Assembly: GCA_036172665.1 (NCBI GenBank)
Contig: CM069872.1
Span: 57,522,101-57,586,100 of the forward strand
Direction: 5' to 3'
From: Prosopocoilus inquinatus
Lineage: Eukaryota > Arthropoda > Insecta > Coleoptera > Lucanidae
DNA length: 64,000 bases
Notes under the pieces: model-generated
Database searches by the model: none
What the model saw: only the letters and a program-made list of their open reading frames with translations
What the model was told of the DNA's origin: nothing
Made by a program: the position numbers and the translations under genes
In this document: positions 63,903 through 64,000 of the stretch, piece after piece
Position numbering within the stretch: position 1 is the stretch's first letter
Layout of the letters: every line of letters begins with the position of its first letter

Positions 63903-64000
63903 GCAAAGGCCAACTAAATACGTAATAATTTTTTTTGGCCTTTTAATATTGTCACGTGGCGTTTCGGTAATCGCAAATAAAATTCTCTGATGCAAATGCC

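Larger units (their letters stand above)
54977..64000. other. No supported exon; probable 5' intron or upstream DNA of FRMPD4-like gene
   Basis: The FRMPD4-like gene needs an upstream exon ending with two bases of a codon, but none could be supported here. The stretch holds a long inverted repeat and A-rich element (56594-57660), hairpin family 1 copy i, several AGATGTCGC motifs (56245, 57921, 60906), a tandem hairpin array (61500-62620), and a GC-richer part after 62750 ending in a GTAA microsatellite. Confidence 0.45.

Overview
This window is nuclear DNA from an insect, most likely a beetle (inference). It is AT-rich, has GT-AG introns including very short ones of about 54-75 bp, and carries animal genes for mitochondrial, vesicle-transport and synaptic-scaffold proteins, a cathepsin L family, and a dense load of small hairpin and tandem repeats. 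No rRNA, tRNA or CRISPR array was recognised. All gene models below were assembled by eye from reading frames and splice signals; exon phases were checked arithmetically.

Layout. 1-1295 (-): 5' part of an HCN/CNG-type cation channel that runs off the left edge. 1934-3450 (-): dihydroorotate dehydrogenase, six exons. 3969-6863 (-): an unrecognised gene built on six 327-bp in-frame repeats, four of which carry the same stop codon. 7785-9915 (-): a conventional cathepsin L. 10544-27248 (+): complex I subunit NDUFB4/ND-B15, two exons separated by a 16.35-kb intron. Two further cathepsin L-like genes lie in that intron on the opposite strand (12614-14335 and 16977-18642). 27873-31801 (-): TRAPPC5. 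32317-33969 (-): branched-chain keto acid dehydrogenase E1 alpha. 37802-54976 (-): a FRMPD4/Preso-like WW-PDZ-FERM scaffold with a missing 5' end. From 54977 to 64000 no coding exon could be supported; this is probably intron or upstream DNA of the scaffold gene.

The genes do not form one pathway. The one clear local theme is cathepsin duplication: three C1A peptidase genes lie on the minus strand, and the two nested ones share intron positions, atypical aromatic residues round the active site and long N-terminal extensions.

The non-coding DNA is rich in elements that can be described from the sequence alone: a nine-copy hairpin family with TTACAG...CTGTAA ends, an eight-copy GGCAACC...GGTTGCC hairpin family, terminal-inverted-repeat elements, a perfect 82-bp-arm foldback inserted in a 143-bp satellite, a 120/240-bp satellite, homopurine/homopyrimidine elements about 1 kb long, and a tandem array whose unit contains a conserved AGTCTAAG/CTTAGACT hairpin. 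The most interesting items are the homogenised stop codon (or 57-nt in-frame cryptic intron) in the 327-bp repeat gene, the nested divergent cathepsins with a shared promoter-like block, and the hairpin array at 61.5-62.6 kb.
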